Below, piece by piece: positions 12,260-23,700 of a stretch of 64,000 nucleotides of DNA (positions are counted from its first letter, which is position 1; every line of letters begins with the position of its first letter). This DNA comes from Paramacrobiotus metropolitanus (Eukaryota; Tardigrada; Eutardigrada; Parachela; Macrobiotidae). Location: positions 2,852,001 through 2,916,000 of the forward strand of contig NW_026570221.1 in assembly GCF_019649055.1 (NCBI RefSeq), in the 5' to 3' direction. The notes beneath the pieces are model-generated. The model saw only the letters and a list, made by a program, of their open reading frames with translations. It had not been told where the DNA came from and searched no databases. The translations under genes and the position numbers were made by a program.

Positions 12260-12700
12260 CCGTCACTAGCTGTAACATACTGTAATTTGATCCATCTCAT
12301 GCCTTTTGGGTGTTAATTCAGGCTCTCTGTGAATCGTAATGGTTCCGTCATTTAAGTTAGATACAGACATACGGTTATAACTGGAGAGGATTGGTCATTA
12401 TTGTCGACAACTGTTTTACCTGACTGTAAGGGTGACGAATGAGAGATTGTCTGCTCTTCTATTCCTTTATCGAAATCAGAATAAATAACTGGAGAACCAG
12501 ATGGCTTTTCTTTAGTTACGGAGTTATTTTTACTAAGTACATCAGTTCCTTGTGGGATTTCGCCATAACTGCATCAGCAGAATAACTGGAATCTTTTAAC
12601 ATTGAATCAATGCAGAATGTGGTGTTTACTACTTTTTCATCGTCACTGTGTCGCCGTGGCAGGGTGCGTTTATCCGATTGGCTGGCTAATGGCAGCAAAG
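12260..12700 (-). pseudogene. Ty3/gypsy pol 3'-region relic, same family as the element at 41.8-51.3 kb
   Basis: Translated on the minus strand, fragments match the tail of the intact pol frame: QSSPVITV, then one frame over SNLNDGTITIHREPE, against QSSPVITVTNLTDGTITIRR in the intact copy (about residues 1400-1425). Upstream, a DKR..SDDE..SYSAD pattern parallels NKRESFSDSSDEE..DSADD. Nucleotide similarity continues near 12,270 (ATCAAATTAC..GTTACAGCT in both). Frame shifts and stops show an old, degenerate copy of this retroelement family in reverse orientation. Pol sequence further upstream (12,700-13,500) is not convincingly recognisable. Confidence 0.65.
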
Positions 12701-15639
12701 CCGTTGACTTTCTTTACCGCAAAGACTCTTTTTCGGATGTGACCCGTGAAAAGTGCCGCGTATCAACCGATTTTGCCAGTACATCCGCGTCCTGTCACCG
12801 TCCGACTTACCCATAACCAGCACCTCAGTGATCATCCCAGATCTGCGTTTCAATGACACGGGCAACCATTTTGTCTACATTAAAAGTCACTGATTTTGCA
12901 CTTCTAAAACCGATAGAATTCCAAATAACATGGCGTAGACAGTAGCTGCTATACATCATGACAAAATTTTCGTTTTGCTTATCGGGGAGTCGGGTATTCA
13001 CTTAATGGGGGATACCTTACAATATGGAAACTCAAATTAAAACTGCCGGGATACGTTCGTTGTTGAAGAAACAAGCAATTCGAGTTTTTAAGTTAAAATA
13101 CTGGCTTGGTATCCCCCAAAGAAGCCTGGTATTTTCCACTGCACTTTCCTAGGGCGGCGAGGAACGGTTGGTTGGAAGTGGAGGTTTCCCAATCGGCAGG
13201 GATAAACGTCGTAGCGCTAATATCCGTCTGCTGTTGTGGAATGAAATCGCTTTCTCCTAGAACTGCTGTAAGCGTTTGTCATACTGCTTTGCTACCTGGC
13301 ATCCATAGAAATTGGATTTCCGTAACGCCAAAGCACTTTGCTTGCATCATAAGACATAAAATATGGCATTGACCCAGCTGGAGTGTAATATCCCCATGAC
13401 CTTTCAAGTCCGAGGACCGACAATACATCTACATTTAAAAATTTCGTTTCGATGTCGGAAAACGTTCGAATAGGCCGACTGGTTAAAAAGCCCACACTCT
13501 ATTTGCTCGTCGTGCGGCTTGTTTGTGTTAGGTCAGGCATAAACTTGCACGCATTCATGGACGTTTGCCGGCTGGTAAATTTCAAGGTGACTTGTCCCAA
13601 GAAGATAAACCTTTTAACTTTTGGGTTAAATCTTCCATAACACGAATCAAGCAAAGGTTCATCAACGCCCAGGACGTTCGCTGTGAGAACTCCAGATCAG
13701 CAAAATTTCAGATAACAGCAAGCACAATTTGAATTTAACGTTTTCGTTAAAGCTTACTGCGAGACCGCACGAGTGGGACTTCCGCGCGCCTGGATGTGCC
13801 GTAATTTTCGGCCACTGGATCCACGGGGAAAAAAGGGAAAGAGTCGGTTTCCTCATTGTTGCTGGTATTCTGAATTGCGCACGAAAATAAAATAAAAATT
13901 GGCCTAAAAGAATTCCTGATTTTCCATGTAGAGGGGAACGGTTGCTCTCTTTTCGATAGTTTACCTTTCGCCGCACCGGAAGGCCAAGTCACCGATTTAC
14001 GCTGTTGTTCAACTTTACCTAAATGGGGTTGAATCTCGGCGACCTGACAAAAGGTTGTTGTCAAGGAAGATGTCGACGGCGAGAACAAATACGTGGATTT
14101 TGGGGATGAAGTTTTTGTTAGTTTTACGTAGAATGATGCACGAAGTGCCAACGATTTTCTCAAAATTTTTTCGAACAAGGGGCCAGTGGCTGCACTTCTG
14201 ATCGAGGGCTTTTAGCCCGCTAATAGCAGCGATATGCATCTGTTTTTACTGCCAGCTTTTTCTGTCGATTGGTGGCGCACCGTGACACAGAAGCTCGATC
14301 GTACATCAACGCCTTTCAAAAACGCTCCAGTGTGCGGTTAACTGAATTCCGAATTCCGAAATTTACAAATGACATGCTTCTTTTAGCAGATTTATACTGT
14401 ACTTTGATTTTGAGCTTGCAATTACATAAAGCGTCCTGCGACCAGTCACCAACATATACTTGGTTTTAACTACTAAAGATGAAAATGTGGCGCCGCCTAA
14501 TTTTATAGCTCAAACGCGTTTTTCAATCGGATTATTTGTCTGTGTACAAGCGGGTAGTATCTGATAATCTGATTGCAGCACGTTTTATCCTTGCCGAGCC
14601 GTGTTTGAAGCCGTTTTGAATAAAAGTAAAGCAGCGGTGCAACTGATGTTTTCTCAACTGACAGCTGGCGGATATTATTTGAAACAGCTAGGAATGATGA
14701 AGCACTGTCAGACAATGCGGGTGAAATGAAGCGAAAGAGCCTTTTCGAAGCAAGTGAATTTCGTTAAAATTACTACTTATCTCTTCCTGCAATTAATACC
14801 TCTCCGGACTGAAGTTCCAGTAAAAAGAATAACATTTTATTTTAATAATCTGGATTCTACAACCGACAATCGGACAATGCGGTTCGGATTACCGAATTTT
14901 ATACGTAATCCTTAATTAACCGTGTGCAGGTTTATCGGCGCTCTGGACTATATGAGCGCTGTTTCCAAAACAATGCTGACAACCATGGCAAACTATCATA
15001 CTCGGCGCACTGCCGTTCGTACTGCCGGCGATCTATGGAAGATAACAGCCTGTATGAGTTGCTCACTAATATTGAGTTTAATTAAAGCAACCCTAACCAG
15101 CTTTCCTATTTGTCCGTCCTCATCCGATTTCCTTTAGGAGCTATTGGTAGAAACTAAATAAACAGCGAAACTTTCTGTATATAACCGTACTCATCAGTCA
15201 TCACCAGGGCACACAGGCTTCTGTATTTCTTTTTCTTTCTTGACCGTTTTCTCTTTGCCGAATTTTGAAAGGTGAAGCTCATAAAATTAACTGTGTCAAA
15301 ATCAAGTTCAGTTACATCCTAAGCAGTATCGTTCAGAATTCGGACCGAGGTCACTCACCACACACAGACAAAGCTTAAAGGTGCCCTTGTACAGAAGATC
15401 TCCTTCCATTGAATATCCACGATTGCAACGAAAACACCACTTACCCTTGTTATACCATCCTTGCAAAAGCGTTTTAACGACAAATGGTTGCCGCAGTACA
15501 ATAATCTTATTCGTTTCTCTCTGAATTTTCCCGCCAAAATAATGCTACGGGTGTGTTTTTCCGTATAAGTCTTCATGCCGATCCATGGGAACAGCTCCCA
15601 ACAGATGAACACGCACCATTATACTAAACATGCCTTCGG
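12701..15639. other. No confidently recognisable gene
   Basis: Overlapping minus-strand ORFs at 13,662-14,239 lack known motifs. Positions 12,830-13,500 could be further decayed pol of the adjacent Ty3/gypsy relic, because its minus strand contains a VAKQYDKRLQQF-like stretch typical of integrase tails, but this is too degraded to assert. Confidence 0.35.
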
Positions 15640-16015
15640 ATGGAACCGACCCACCCCCAGCTACTATTTCATTATAATTCCCAAAAGTTAAACGATGTTG
15701 GTCCAATCATATGTCGGGCAGGTGTTAACAATGTATTGTGCCGTTCAATCATAAACACCGGTTCTGGAATTTATTTGATAACGGAAGGTTCTGCAACAGT
15801 TATTCGTTTCAACATCGCTGAAACGGAAGGTCCCCAAGTCACCTCTATTACGTCACATCGAAAACTAAACCAGAAAGTCGATGTTTTTCTGGAACTATTG
15901 GGACACAAAGATTCTTGTGAATAATTTGAAATAAAGCACATTGTTCGATGTTTTAATCGGGACAGATTATTATCGGAAACGACGATTTAAATGGATTTTT
16001 GTTCTAAGACCCTGA
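15640..16015 (+). pseudogene. BEL/Pao-type aspartic protease relic
   Basis: The frame 15,640-15,924 contains SIINTGSGIYLITEGSA, the pattern of a retroelement aspartic protease active site in which the catalytic Asp of D(T/S)GS has become Asn. After a frame change, 15,947-16,012 reads DVLIGTDYYRKRRFKW; the (D/E)xLIGxDYY motif is characteristic of the BEL/Pao protease end. Both landmarks are in the correct order and spacing. No reverse transcriptase or LTR of this element was found nearby, so it is a short decayed fragment. Confidence 0.6.
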
Positions 16016-16242
16016 AAACATATACTGCAGTCTTGCCCTTGTTATATAATATTCTTTTTCCGGACTCTGCAAACCCGGATCACAATCAAGATGTGGGGAA
16101 CTGGAGACCAATAATCAAAACGGGACACCATCCATCCATTTTGTCACATAAAAAAATTCTTTTATAGTCAAACAAAATAAGAATGTTTAACATTCTTGTA
16201 TTTACCGCATAATCTGTTTTTTCTTTGTTACTTCACTCGAAA

Positions 16243-17277
16243 TCACTTCACCATCATAATCACGCTGTGCGTTTGTATATTGTCTGTAAGATAATATTCC
16301 CCGTCCTTTCTCTCCGGAATTCCACAGTCATCATTTTTTATCATCCACAAAATCATTGCCTTGCAGAGCGCGATTATTCGAACAATTAAAACTGCAGCAG
16401 TTATTAGATGACACGCAAGAAAATAAAAAAAACAAACGATTAAAAGAAACAATAAAACGAAAACAATAAATAAAAATGGATTTCACGGAAATATTGCCTA
16501 CATATGTCACACAACGCAGAAAGCAATTAAAATACATATTTACCTGGCAGATTGGCGCACTCTTCTGAATAAGCCAGCGCAATCGCCCATGGGTGGAGTC
16601 TCACGAAAACCACTCCGGAGCAAAATGAACCGGAAGCTATGCAAAAGCCGCCAATTATTGCTCCGTTCGTTACAATCCGATGGTTTTCCGCTTTGTGTTC
16701 CCGTCGGTCATCCCGTGTTCCCGTGATGTAATGCCGTAGGATTTTCACAGTTTGTGCTGTGTGGTTCATTTGCGTGGATCGTGGCCACGAGGGATCGCCC
16801 GCTCAGATTTGGCCTGCTGTATCCATGCCACAAGATGAAACATACACTACGGCATCCGGCCAGGACCATCCTTCGTTCAAAACAATTCCGTTGCCGATGT
16901 TTCGAATGTCTTACGATCGCCTCTTTTCAGTTAAAGCGCTCGTGCTTGCGGCAAATGGTCAAGAAAGCTTAATCATCATCACGAAAGAATAAAAGTCCAA
17001 ACCTAATTTCCTCATCAAAAACTCTGTTCGCCGCATCATCAAAACTCCAATAATTAAACTGTAAATAATTGGTAACCTACTGTTAACAATGATTAAATTT
17101 ATCAACCTGGTCAACCATTTCCGTACGCCACAGCCCGTGCAGTCTACATCCATACACGACAATATTTGTGTTTGTTTGCTCTTGGGCTACTGTACTTTGA
17201 CCCCTTGTTATCGTAATGCAAACGGTAGCCGTGGCAATTGCTGCTACGTGGGCTATTTGTGCACTAATTAAATACAT
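16243..17277 (-). pseudogene. Broken secreted/membrane protein gene
   Basis: Reading leftwards, exon 1 (17,277-17,107) starts with ATG and a hydrophobic signal-like segment. A 48-nt GT-AG intron leads in phase to exon 2 (17,058-17,003, FNYWSFDDAANRVFDEEI). Further left an open stretch with GWSWPDAVVYVSSCG is interrupted by TGA near 16,816. Then come a Gly/Ala-rich hydrophobic segment (NGAIIGGFCIASGSF) with a donor near 16,543 and a final exon with a strong membrane segment (YFLACHLITAAVLIVRIIAL) followed by a hydrophilic tail ending at 16,243. The order signal peptide, ectodomain, membrane anchor, tail suggests a type I membrane protein. Family not recognised; the stop and unclear internal splicing suggest decay. 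Confidence 0.45.
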
Positions 17278-18031
17278 GTGTGACCTGTAGTGTGTTGTGG
17301 CGCTTTGCGGTTACCATGAAAGTGAGAACTCCTTCAAGTAAAAACCAGCTATCGTTTTAATCACAAAACAAGTTTCAGTTAATGCTTCCGGAAGCAAGTC
17401 GGATGTTGAATGCGACCTCTTCCAGCCGTCTCCGTTGATCTTTCCCACACCGGGTCGCTGCAAATTGTCGGCGAGGAACGAGGTTGGACGAACGTTATCG
17501 TAACTTTTGAATGTCTCGGGACGCCGGCAACTGTTTTAAACTGAAGTTCGACCTTCTATACCCGGTCGCGAAGGTTGGCCTTCGAAAACATTATCACTGA
17601 AACAGGTAAATTTCCTGCGTTTTTTTTCTTGCGTCAAACGAAATCGGCGAAACAAAGCTACATACTATAAACAATATCTAGACGATACTATAATAATTTT
17701 CCAGATATGAATAACCAACCTGTGTTTAGACAAACTGTTCTTTCACGGAACCGTCTTTAAAACGTAGAAGGATGTTGCCGTCACAATGTTTATTGTCGTC
17801 GATTGGGAAATCACGCATTCATACACCTCGTTCCTCGCAGCCCAAGGAATGTGTCGTAGAAAGCACCAGAACTCTCTTGACCAAACGAACATCGTAAGAC
17901 ATCATTAACGGCAACAGTGTTTGTTTTTACAACAACTGTTGTAAGTAAAATATAAGCAGTAGTGCGACCCTGCCAAGCAGCGTTTTCTTATCACTTAAAA
18001 TTAGAACCAACAGAATCTTCACCATTAGTTA

Positions 18032-18192
18032 GGTGGTTCCGCATCGGAATCCATTGTGTATCGCCCGTTAATACTTTAATCGGTGACGATCGTGTGCAGT
18101 ATACTGCCGAAGTGGCACGAATAATCCATTAAGGGCTACTTATCAACGTCGTAATCCTAGTACACTGTGAGCAGGACTCCAATGCTGTTCTC
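18032..18192 (+). repeat. Dispersed repeat, copy 1
   Basis: Shares an ordered series of blocks with 19,331-19,483 in the same orientation: CCATTGTG, GTCAATACT/GTTAATACT, ATCGGT, GTGCAGTATAC, ATTAAG, TCAACRTCGTAAT and ATGCT. Indels and substitutions indicate an old duplication or two copies of an unidentified repeat family. Confidence 0.6.
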
Positions 18193-19330
18193 CAACTGTC
18201 AATTTTAATGCCAATTCCAAATGTCTCGACAAAGAAGTTTTCCGTGGTGTGAAACTTCCAATATGCGTTGCAATGAATTAAAGACTTATTATTCTTGTTT
18301 TATCGCTTGTTTGTTCGGCGCTTGAAAGAGACGCAGCCGCTGGTTCGCCTTTCGACGGCGTTCAGCACGTCTTAGATCGCCGTGCTGGAGCAAATGTCGG
18401 TGTCCTTTGGCTGCTCTAAAGTCAACTGGCATATAATTTTCTCCTGGTGCTTAAGTCTCACTGCTGAGACCATAGCACTTTCCGGGCAGCATGACGCACA
18501 ACGTGCGACAATTCATTATGCAGCACTGCGACATTATGTGGATTATCGATCTCAACACAGGGATTGAAGACGAAGTAGATGTCCAGACTCCAGAACGCAG
18601 TCTCCATGCCGGGATACATTCTCATTATACTGTTCTTGTGGAAAGCGATCGCAATGGCGTGCGGAAGCTCCCTGTCCGGCTAATATTTACACCCGTATAT
18701 TTGCCGTAATATATTTATATACAAATGTAATAAATATACATTTGCAAATATACCCGGGTTATCTGCCTAAAGGAGGCAAGTTTTGACCAATGCCAGGTGT
18801 CACAGGTTGTCGGTTCTTCCTTTCCAGATCAACAGTAGCAGTCGCGCACATTCAACCACGGACGTACACTGGTTGCCACCAATTTGTCGTTATACAGCGT
18901 GTTGTAATCAGTGATGAAAAAATTAGGAAAATTATTACTGTAATTGGTCAGCATAAACCAATTCTGGCTTTCCTAAATTCTTTAAAGTTTAAATGCAATT
19001 GGTTTTTCCGCTTATAGTAAGACAATGCAATTGCAACCATTGTCAGTTGCGAACATACCGAATAAAGTTGGTTAATACAGATATGCAAGGTGCAGCGTTG
19101 TGAATATAATTGTTTTTTTTTTAATTTTTGGCTTACTTTGCTTTTATGTCGTCTGTTCTAATTGATAATATGTGCACGTAACACAGTATCGGCAGTTCAC
19201 TAAAGGTCGCCTTCGGCCTTTTCTAGACAGCTGACTGGGCAGTTGTACGTTGGTCTCATTTTCTCGATGTCAAAATAGGACAACAATTCGCTCTTGTCCA
19301 AAGGTCTAGCTTCCCAGACAGAAAAGAATT

Positions 19331-19483
19331 CGGCGGTGGAAACCCATTGTGCATGGTCCGTCAATACTATGATCGGTTAGTAATATGATTGCCGTGCAGT
19401 ATACCGCTGGAGCCGTACGGAAATTCTATTAAGTCCTGTTCATCAACATCGTAATACTCACTGGAAGAAGTTATGCTCCAACC
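19331..19483 (+). repeat. Dispersed repeat, copy 2
   Basis: Partner of 18,032-18,192, about 1.3 kb away in direct orientation, with the same block order at moderate divergence. No coding motif or terminal repeat was identified in either copy. Confidence 0.6.
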
Positions 19484-19568
19484 ATAGACTAAAACACAGT
19501 CTGAATCCAGCTCGCAAATTATTTACTTACGTATACTGATACATAATCAGATACTCTCGCTTTATGTT

Positions 19569-19644
19569 ATTTGTTAGTCTTCCCTTGCGCTGGTTGCATG
19601 GATGGTATTTGTTAGTCTTCCCTTGCGCTGGTTGCATGGATGGT
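19569..19644. repeat. 38-bp perfect tandem duplication
   Basis: The unit starting ATTTGTTAGTCTTCCCTTGC occurs twice without a mismatch, at 19,569-19,606 and 19,607-19,644. It lies about 90 bp beyond copy 2 of the dispersed repeat. Confidence 0.95.
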
Positions 19645-20663
19645 TATTTTCATGGGTTGAATGAACTGACAATGATCCCTTATTGTCCGCTCATTCGGCG
19701 CTTTGAACAGCGAGTGCTGTGTTTATCTACGCTAAACGATTCACCGTGCTTTCCCAGTAGTTACACTATTTTCTTACAGTTACCCAGATAAAGGGTTTCC
19801 AGATGGGCGTAACAGCTGCCATCTCATTTACCAGACTGATGTCGAATCTATTAACCTGTGTTCCGGCCTAAATAATTTCCAGTTACAGTGTAATCGCGAA
19901 AACCATAAGTCGGTGCTCCAACGCACCTTCACAAAGTCCAGTGACCGGGTCAGGGCCGAAGGGTCCTTATCCAGTACACAGAGAACTTAGCAGTCTGTGC
20001 AACAATAATCAGAAATCTGTCTCCACACGTATGTCATGCCTTCCCTGGACCAGTCTTTTAATCACTATCATTTTTTCTAGCGCTGGCCAGTGTTCTGAAA
20101 GAATGATAGTCCATCACGGATCGTTCAGCTTTTGCCACTGTCTGTTTCCTCCTTGCGGACCCCGCACGTGAAGATTAATGCGCTTTCTTTCGTTTTGATG
20201 ATAACGGAACAAGCAAGATCTCGATGCGTAAAGCATTCCTTTGAAGTACGGTATATGTTTAATAGTTATTTTCCGGTTATTCTGCATAATTGATTTCCGT
20301 ACCAACCGCCATCAAGTGATGCGGACCTGTGTGGTTATTTTGAATCAAGACAGGAAGCGCACGGTTGGCGAACAGACACGCCGGATTGTAACATTGTTAG
20401 GAAGAGGAACAGGAAAATGTGTTCGGCAACGCCTGGTGCTCCATGGCGAATATTTTTGTAGCTTAGATAATAAACGCAAACAGCATTTGTTTGACCAAAC
20501 GGCCTGGTCCCACCGCTACTCAGCCGTGCTGAAAAATGAGATAATCGTGTAAATTACCGTGTACCATCCAGTCGGAAACCCCGGTACTTATCATTTTGGC
20601 TTCATAACGCGCAATTTGTTCCATTACGATTCCGTAACATCGGGCAAGCCGATCATAGCAGCA

Positions 20664-20718
20664 TAGACAGCATGCCGATACAGCATACCGATACAGCATA
20701 CCGATAAAACATACCGAT
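20664..20718. repeat. 13-bp minisatellite, about four units
   Basis: Units of GATACAGCATACC and close variants (GACAGCATGCC, GATAAAACATACC) follow one another. The array is short and imperfect, and creates artificial Tyr/Ala/Cys repeats in minus-strand ORFs. Confidence 0.85.
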
Positions 20719-23700
20719 TAAACGTAACGAAAACGTCCTTCGAAAGCTGCAACGGTGCATGAATTTCACCCTGAATGGAACTGAGCGGAACTGTGCTAAT
20801 AAATTTTGTGCAAAATATGCACAGCGAGAATGCCGGGTACTGAAAAACGAATTTCGATAAAAATTCCATATCGTCATACGGTTTAATTTGCATGGTTGAC
20901 TGTAGACCGCTTCTGAAAACTTGTCCTGCAAGAATAACATTGAAAACTTAGGCGATTTTCGCCACGCTGCAATGTGATCATGAAAGATAAACCGGTGATG
21001 AGCTTCCGCTGCGGCTTAACCCGATCTCGATGCTATTTCTGGGATTTGCAAGCAGATAAATCAAAACCGTATCGATAACAACACTTTGAGTGGCCAAAAA
21101 TCAAAGGCGACATTCCATTAAGCACTCTTTTCATGGTTCGTATGCTACCCAGTTCCTGATCGATAGTCTCGAAGAGCCTTTGGGACTTACCCTCATTTGG
21201 AGGCAGTTAATCGATCGAACCGCGGAACTATCAGGCTTGATGCTCAGAACTGGTATTTCACTTCCCCGGGATCGGATCTCCTGTGATCATTCGCATCCCA
21301 CAATATAGTGATATCGTTCTGGTACAAAAAAATATTTAACGTTTTAATGACCATCTTAACCGTATTCACAACTATTTCAAATCATTGTATTCATCAGGAA
21401 AGCACCACATCCCAATACACCATCGATAGAACAATTTGGTGATTTCAGCTCTTATGCTAGGATACTCTTAAGCCAAAAGCACTGAACTGTGGCCATAAGT
21501 TGTCAGATCAGAAGTAGCCCCAGCTTCCGGTTGAGCCGCGATCGCTCAAACCTGTCCGACGTTTGGCACGGCACTAGACCCAGCACGCGTTTCTTTTAAA
21601 CCGGCGTCTATCCGTACCCAGATCACTGGGACAAAATTCCAGCGTTGGATGGGACAGCATTCAACTAGATATGTCTTTAAGTGGAACCAAATAGCGTGCG
21701 GGCTTTATCCACGCAATATCAGGCTGAAACTATGTCAAGAAGCGTAATCGGATGTGTCTAACAAGCTCGATGACACATAACTTCCACGCTGGAGCTTTCT
21801 GTTGTCAGGATTTGATTCAAAATTAGTGAACAAAACTGAAAACCAAAAGACTTTGAGCCTTGCACTTGCACTGCCGGCATTATCCGGCGATGCCAATAAT
21901 GAACTGACATGTTACGTAGTTAACTAGTACCTTTTAACCAAACGTAAAAAACGGATGCATACGGAGCCGCAGTCCTATTCAAAACTTATCTCACAAAATC
22001 TCGAATAGACGGTTCTTATTTTCCGACGCCTAATGTACTCGTTATTGCAAATTTGTTTATACGAAAGTGCTATGCGCCCGGAAAATTTCGGGCGCGTTGT
22101 GAAATGGGTGCTTATGTCTTAATTACACGCACGCAGATAATCCTACAACAAAAATATAAACAGAACTAAAATTTCCGTAATACGCAAATGGATTATTATG
22201 AATAATAACGTACACACATTGTTATTCGTAATAATCCATCCAATATTCATAATTCTTAACCAGCTGTTTATGCAATTAGCGTAGTTATTTGCGCTCCCAG
22301 CGTAAATTATTTGTTCACCGTTAACCATGATTGTTAGATGAAATTAGAAGTGCTAGTACTGCACGTTATTTGCGCACAGAACTGACAGAAATTATCTTTG
22401 TACGATTTTTTGGGCGCCTCTATTAGTGAGGTTAATAATTCAGACATAAATTTCGAAAATCTGGTAATAACAGTTAAGGAGGTGTGCGACTGGTAAACGC
22501 CTGGTCAGCACCAATACTGTTTTAAATGCGCTCAGTGCAACCGGAAGTCCAGAGTTGTGGTAAAGTGCAATACATGTTACCAACCTTCTGGAATATGCAC
22601 GTTCAACGTCCAGACCGATTCTAAGGCAAAAAATGTTTTAACCTGCTTTATACATCGGCGGATCACAACAGGCCGTCTTTAGAACGGTATGTTTCAGTGC
22701 ACAACGTAAATGGAGTCCATTTTTAAGCACTTTTTAACGTTTAAAGTACATGGTTACGGAACTATATAAGGGCCTTCTGGAATATATTAAGCTTAAAAAA
22801 CAACCATCCTGAAAACCTTTGGATGAAAAAATATGAACGTTTTTTTGTAGGATGAAATCGGGCTCACCTCAGCACTAAATATCATAAACAATTTGAAAAG
22901 CCAACGCGAAATTTCAGCTTTCAGAAAGCCTTAAAGCTGACAAATCGACTGATCAAGCATAGAAGACTGCTTTTATTATACCTGGTTTGGTGGTTCAAAA
23001 CTTCCGTTGCACTTCTGTTAGTCACGAAAAAAATCAACCGCTTTTGCGCAAAACTGCTTGCTAACGGCCCTGATACGCCTTTGAATTCGCTTTTGAGGTT
23101 TACACTTAAGTGACCATAAACGCTGAAAACAAAATTTTGGCCGGTGCTTAACGGGATGTTGCATTTCGATTTCAGGTTTTATTTTGATTTGCCTGCTTGC
23201 TTTGCAGTTCTGAAAGTGAAAATACTGTAGTAAGCACTAACAATTTCAGAACTTTGTAGTAATCTGTAGTTTCGCAAACATAACATATGTATTTATCGCA
23301 CATTACCTTGAAACACAATATCAAAAATTATAAAATATATTTGTAAGGGCATTAAGTGCTAGATTAACAAATCCGCTTTAACTGTAACAATTTCTGGCGA
23401 AAAATTTCCGGACGCTTAGCAAATTAACTACTGTACTGACACCATTCACTCGGAGAAAGTTTCAGCTATGCAGCCACGCGTACGTTCTATGACTGCATTC
23501 ACTGCTCACATACACGGCTTGCAACTACATGCAGACTGCTGGCTATTGGCTGAACGCATTCGGCTCTACTGTCATCTGCATACAGCACCGTGCTGCTCAT
23601 ACTGTACAAAATTTCTCCAAGTGCAGGGTGTCAGTACACTATCTGCCCGGAAAGTTTCGGGGTGCATAGAAGTGACCAATAAAAAATACTGCTTGTTTAC

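Noticed and set aside
12516-12816. Plus-strand ORF at 12,610-12,816
   Set aside because: It overlaps the minus-strand retroelement relic, whose reading matches the intact Pol.
13292-13495. Minus-strand ORF as integrase C-terminal part of the Ty3/gypsy relic
   Set aside because: The resemblance to the MSPYKALYG region of the intact Pol is too weak to claim.
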